From an uncultured Cellvibrio sp. (GTDB taxonomy: Bacteria > Pseudomonadota > Gammaproteobacteria > Pseudomonadales > Cellvibrionaceae), in contig CAMLRI010000065.1 of the NCBI GenBank assembly GCA_946482385.1, positions 1 through 8,396 on the forward strand: a stretch of 8,396 nt of DNA, read 5' to 3'. The notes under the pieces are model-generated. The model saw only the letters and a list, made by a program, of their open reading frames with translations, did not search any database and was not told the DNA's origin. The translations under genes were made by a program, and so were the position numbers. Below, in pieces: positions 6,256 through 8,396 of this stretch. Position 1 is the stretch's first letter; every line of letters starts with the position of its first letter.

Positions 6256-8175
6256 ATGAGCGAAATCCCGCCCCAGCCTTCCTCCAGCAACCTGGAACTG
6301 GCCTGCAAGGATTTTAGCCAGCAAAAAACCAAGCGCCTGGTGCAAATTCTGCGCGCCACCCAAATCGCCCTGCTGCTGGTTGCCCTGCTATCCCTCGCCC
6401 AGGGGCTCTACCGCGACGCCCTGGCCATTATCGCCAGCGGCCTGTTGCTGTTCAGTGTCGACTGGGCAGCCCACCGCCAGCGCCAGGTGCTCGGCTCCTG
6501 GATACTGCTCGGCATCCTCAGCCTGATGCTGATCACCCTCGCCTGGAACGGCGGCGGCATCCGCGGCAGTGTGCCCCTGGCCTTTAGCGGCATACTCCTC
6601 TACGCCGCCCTGCTGGGCGACCGCCGCCAACTGCTGCTGTTTGTGGCGGTGGCCATGGCCACCTGTCTGGGCATTGCCTACCTCAACCAGGCCGGCCTGC
6701 ACGTAAACCTGATTCCCCCCACCACCCTGGCCACCGGCGCCGTCGCGGCGGTGGTGCTGGCCGCCATTGGCTTTAGCGCCTCGCTGCTGGCCGAGGACTA
6801 CCGCCAGGCCCTGGCGGAGCTGGAGCGGGAAAACCAACTGGTGCGCAACGCCAAAAACCATATCGAACACCTGGCCATGCACGACCCACTCACCAACCTG
6901 CCCAACCGCAATATGGCCCAGGCCAATTTCAAACACATCTACGCCCAGTGCCGGCAGGGACAACAAACACTGGGGATTATTTATATCGACCTGGACAACC
7001 TTAAACCCATCAACGATTCCCTCGGCCATCAGGCCGGCGACCAGATACTGATTGAAGTGGCCCAGCGGCTGCGCCACTACGCCCAGGAAGAGCAGCGGGT
7101 GTGCCGCTACGGCGGCGATGAATTTATTCTGTTCCTACCCGGCATCCACACCGCCGACGACGCCTCGCGCGCCAGCATGGAAATACTGCAACTGATTTCC
7201 CACACCTACACCTACCGCAATATCGACATTTTTTGCACCGGCTCCATCGGCATAGCCCTGGCCCCCCAGGACGGCGAAGACCTGGATACACTGATCAAAA
7301 AAGCCGATATCGCCATGTACCACTCCAAGGATTCCGGCCGCAACAGCTTCCGCTTTTTCAACGCCTCCATCAGCCAGAATATGCTGGAGCATTTGGGCCT
7401 GATCTCGGGAATGCGCAAGGGGCTGATCGACAACCAGTTCTCGCTCCACTACCAGCCCAAAATCGACCTGCACAGCAACCAGATTTGCGGCTTTGAAGCG
7501 CTGCTGCGCTGGCAGCACCCGGAGCAGGGCTATATTTCCCCCGCCACCTTTATTCCCCTGGCCGAATCCTCCGGGCTGATCATCCAACTGGGCGAATGGG
7601 TAATCAACGAAGCCTGCCGCCAGGCCAAACTCTGGCTAGATAGGGACATACTCGACTTCACCCTCGCCATTAATATTTCCTCCATCCAATTCAAGCGCGG
7701 CAATATCGACAACCTGCTGCTCAACGCCCTCGCCAGCAGCGGCCTGCCGCCGCAATACCTGGAGTTGGAATTAACCGAATCCCTGCTGATTGAAGACAGC
7801 GAGCGGCTCGCCACCACCCTCACCGGGCTGCGCAACGAAGGCGTGCACCTGTCCATCGACGACTTCGGCACCGGCTATTCCAATTTGGGATATTTAAAAA
7901 AGTTTGAAGTGGAAGCACTCAAGATCGACCAATCCTTTGTGCGCAAAATGGACGACCACAGCGGCGACGCCGCCATAGTGCGCGCCATTATCCAAATGGC
8001 CAGCAGCCTGGGTTTAAAAACCATCGCCGAAGGCGTAGAAGACGCCAGCACCGCCGCCCTGCTGCGCAACCTCGGCTGCACCCAGGCCCAGGGCTACCAC
8101 TGGGCCAGGCCAATGCCGGCAGAAGAAGCGGAAAAGTTTTGGCGGGAGTGGCAAAGCAGACACCCGAAAACTTAA
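6256..8175 (+). CDS. membrane-anchored GGDEF-EAL protein (diguanylate cyclase / cyclic-di-GMP phosphodiesterase)
   Basis: Predicted 639 residues. Residues 31-178 hold about six membrane helices forming an unnamed sensor region; a short coiled linker (180-205) leads to a GGDEF domain (about 206-370) and an EAL domain (about 376-632). The cyclase motif is intact (YGGDEF, 285-290; metal ligand D245 in IDLD). The inhibitory I-site RxxD is absent, the equivalent residues 277-280 being QEEQ. The phosphodiesterase residues are all present: E414 in FEALLRW, N473 in NISS, E508 in LTES, D535-D536 in DDFGTGYSN, K556 in LKID, E592 in AEGVED, and the QGY motif at 612. So both activities are possible; the EAL half is very likely active and the GGDEF half may serve as a GTP-sensing partner or a cyclase. 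The ATG at 6256 is chosen over the TTG at 6250 because AGGG at 6245-6248 is spaced 7 nt from it. It controls cyclic-di-GMP level, hence usually motility and biofilm choices; the stimulus is unknown. Confidence 0.95.
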   Translation: MSEIPPQPSSSNLELACKDFSQQKTKRLVQILRATQIALLLVALLSLAQGLYRDALAIIASGLLLFSVDWAAHRQRQVLGSWILLGILSLMLITLAWNGGGIRGSVPLAFSGILLYAALLGDRRQLLLFVAVAMATCLGIAYLNQAGLHVNLIPPTTLATGAVAAVVLAAIGFSASLLAEDYRQALAELERENQLVRNAKNHIEHLAMHDPLTNLPNRNMAQANFKHIYAQCRQGQQTLGIIYIDLDNLKPINDSLGHQAGDQILIEVAQRLRHYAQEEQRVCRYGGDEFILFLPGIHTADDASRASMEILQLISHTYTYRNIDIFCTGSIGIALAPQDGEDLDTLIKKADIAMYHSKDSGRNSFRFFNASISQNMLEHLGLISGMRKGLIDNQFSLHYQPKIDLHSNQICGFEALLRWQHPEQGYISPATFIPLAESSGLIIQLGEWVINEACRQAKLWLDRDILDFTLAINISSIQFKRGNIDNLLLNALASSGLPPQYLELELTESLLIEDSERLATTLTGLRNEGVHLSIDDFGTGYSNLGYLKKFEVEALKIDQSFVRKMDDHSGDAAIVRAIIQMASSLGLKTIAEGVEDASTAALLRNLGCTQAQGYHWARPMPAEEAEKFWREWQSRHPKT

Positions 8176-8206
8176 ACACCGCCATTTATTTTGTAATAAA
8201 AAAACG

Positions 8207-8274
8207 CTGTTACTAACAAAAACCAACCAACATCCAGCAAGATTTCTCGCTCCCAAAAAACCTGTTGCTAGCAA
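8207..8274. repeat. pair of related near-palindromic 13-mers upstream of the truncated last gene
   Basis: CTGTTACTAACAA (8207-8219) and CTGTTGCTAGCAA (8262-8274) agree at 11 of 13 positions, in the same orientation, 55 bp apart start to start. Both are inner palindromes: TGTTA-C-TAACA in the first (8208-8218) and the perfect TTGCTAGCAA in the second (8265-8274). This looks like a two-site operator for a dimeric regulator, but no protein is implicated by the sequence. Confidence 0.4.
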
Positions 8275-8294
8275 GCCAAAGACTCAAATACCAT
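8265..8294 (+). promoter_or_regulatory. weak candidate promoter for the truncated last gene
   Basis: TTGCTA (8265-8270, 4/6 match to -35) and TACCAT (8289-8294, 4/6 match to -10) are 18 bp apart. The -35 would lie inside the second 13-mer repeat, and transcription would start near 8301, at the left arm of the hairpin that follows. Only modest matches, so low confidence. Confidence 0.22.
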
Positions 8295-8299
8295 GGCGG

Positions 8300-8318
8300 C
8301 GCATAGATGTGCTATGCG
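8300..8318. repeat. perfect 7-bp inverted repeat / hairpin in the leader of the truncated last gene
   Basis: CGCATAG (8300-8306) and CTATGCG (8312-8318) are exact reverse complements around a 5-nt loop ATGTG. No T-run follows, so it is not an intrinsic terminator. It ends about 20 nt before the Shine-Dalgarno, so it could be a 5' mRNA-stabilising hairpin or an operator. Confidence 0.45.
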
Positions 8319-8348
8319 GAAATATACAGGTCATTTCAGGAGATAATA

Positions 8349-8396
8349 ATGATTAAGCGTTTATTAGGTATTCTTGCCATCGGCATTTTGGCAACT
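8349..8396 (+). CDS. start of an unidentified exported or lipoprotein-like gene (16 codons, cut by window end)
   Basis: The visible residues are MIKRLLGILAIGILAT: a basic N-terminus and then a hydrophobic stretch, as in a signal peptide or the start of a membrane helix. A strong Shine-Dalgarno AGGAG (8338-8342) sits 6 nt before the ATG, so the start is convincing. The codons (TTA, TTA, ATT, CTT, GGT, GCA) are AT-rich compared with the CTG/GCC-dominated genes upstream. I cannot name the family from 16 residues; a small lipoprotein would fit, but a cysteine is not reached before the window ends. Confidence 0.65.
   Translation, partial: MIKRLLGILAIGILAT

Noticed and set aside
6030..6359. N-terminal extension of the exporter up to 6359
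   Set aside because: The extra 110 residues are Cys/Arg/Ser-rich, unlike the family, and overlap the start of the divergent gene and its promoter.
6388..7077. A 229-codon minus-strand open frame
   Set aside because: Antisense to the membrane and GGDEF parts of the cyclic-di-GMP gene; Gly/Gln-rich shadow.
8185..8200. TTTATT/AATAAA hairpin after the GGDEF-EAL gene, as a terminator
   Set aside because: The stem is pure A/T and is followed by A residues, not T, on the plus strand.
8293..8346. A 17-codon upstream frame ending 2 nt before the last gene's ATG
   Set aside because: It has no Shine-Dalgarno, and the candidate transcription start near 8301 would exclude its ATG. The close spacing is probably chance.

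Overview
The window is dense chromosomal DNA, GC-rich and with strong G/C preference at third codon positions. It looks like a gammaproteobacterium: an adjacent tamA-tamB pair, an RlmJ-type 23S rRNA methyltransferase, a Bcr/CflA exporter and a membrane GGDEF-EAL protein fit that class. A Cellvibrionales-like organism (for example Cellvibrio) is my guess from overall feel, not a demonstrated assignment. I see no rRNA, tRNA, CRISPR array, transposase or integrase.

Left arm (1-2389, minus strand): the start of tamB (cut by the window edge) follows tamA with a 2-nt gap. Together they form the TAM envelope complex: TamA is the outer-membrane Omp85 barrel and TamB the inner-membrane-anchored periplasm-spanning partner.

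Middle (2585-4852, plus strand): a short divergent promoter region with a clear extended -10 box leads into a tightly packed run. First come an excisionase-like HTH antitoxin and a PIN-domain toxin overlapping by one base (a VapBC-type module, probably VapBC50-like). After 15 nt comes rlmJ, then after 33 nt a small four-helix DUF486/DMT-type membrane protein. The rlmJ frame is broken at a C-run at about 4096-4104, which separates its SAM-binding half from its catalytic motif. No terminator is visible between these four genes, so they may be one transcript.

Right part: a Bcr/CflA-type exporter on the minus strand (4845-6029) overlaps the DUF486 gene tail-to-tail by 8 bp. It is divergent from a 639-residue membrane-anchored diguanylate cyclase/phosphodiesterase (6256-8175). 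Their 226-bp shared upstream region holds candidate promoters for both and a perfect 8-bp inverted repeat. The last 220 bp are noticeably AT-richer and hold two related near-palindromic 13-mers, a perfect hairpin, a strong Shine-Dalgarno and the first 16 codons of a signal-peptide-bearing gene cut by the window end.

Most of the window is conventional. The parts most worth a second look are the toxin-antitoxin module fused transcriptionally to a frame-broken rRNA methyltransferase gene, the repeat-rich promoter of that module, and the repeats ahead of the truncated last gene.
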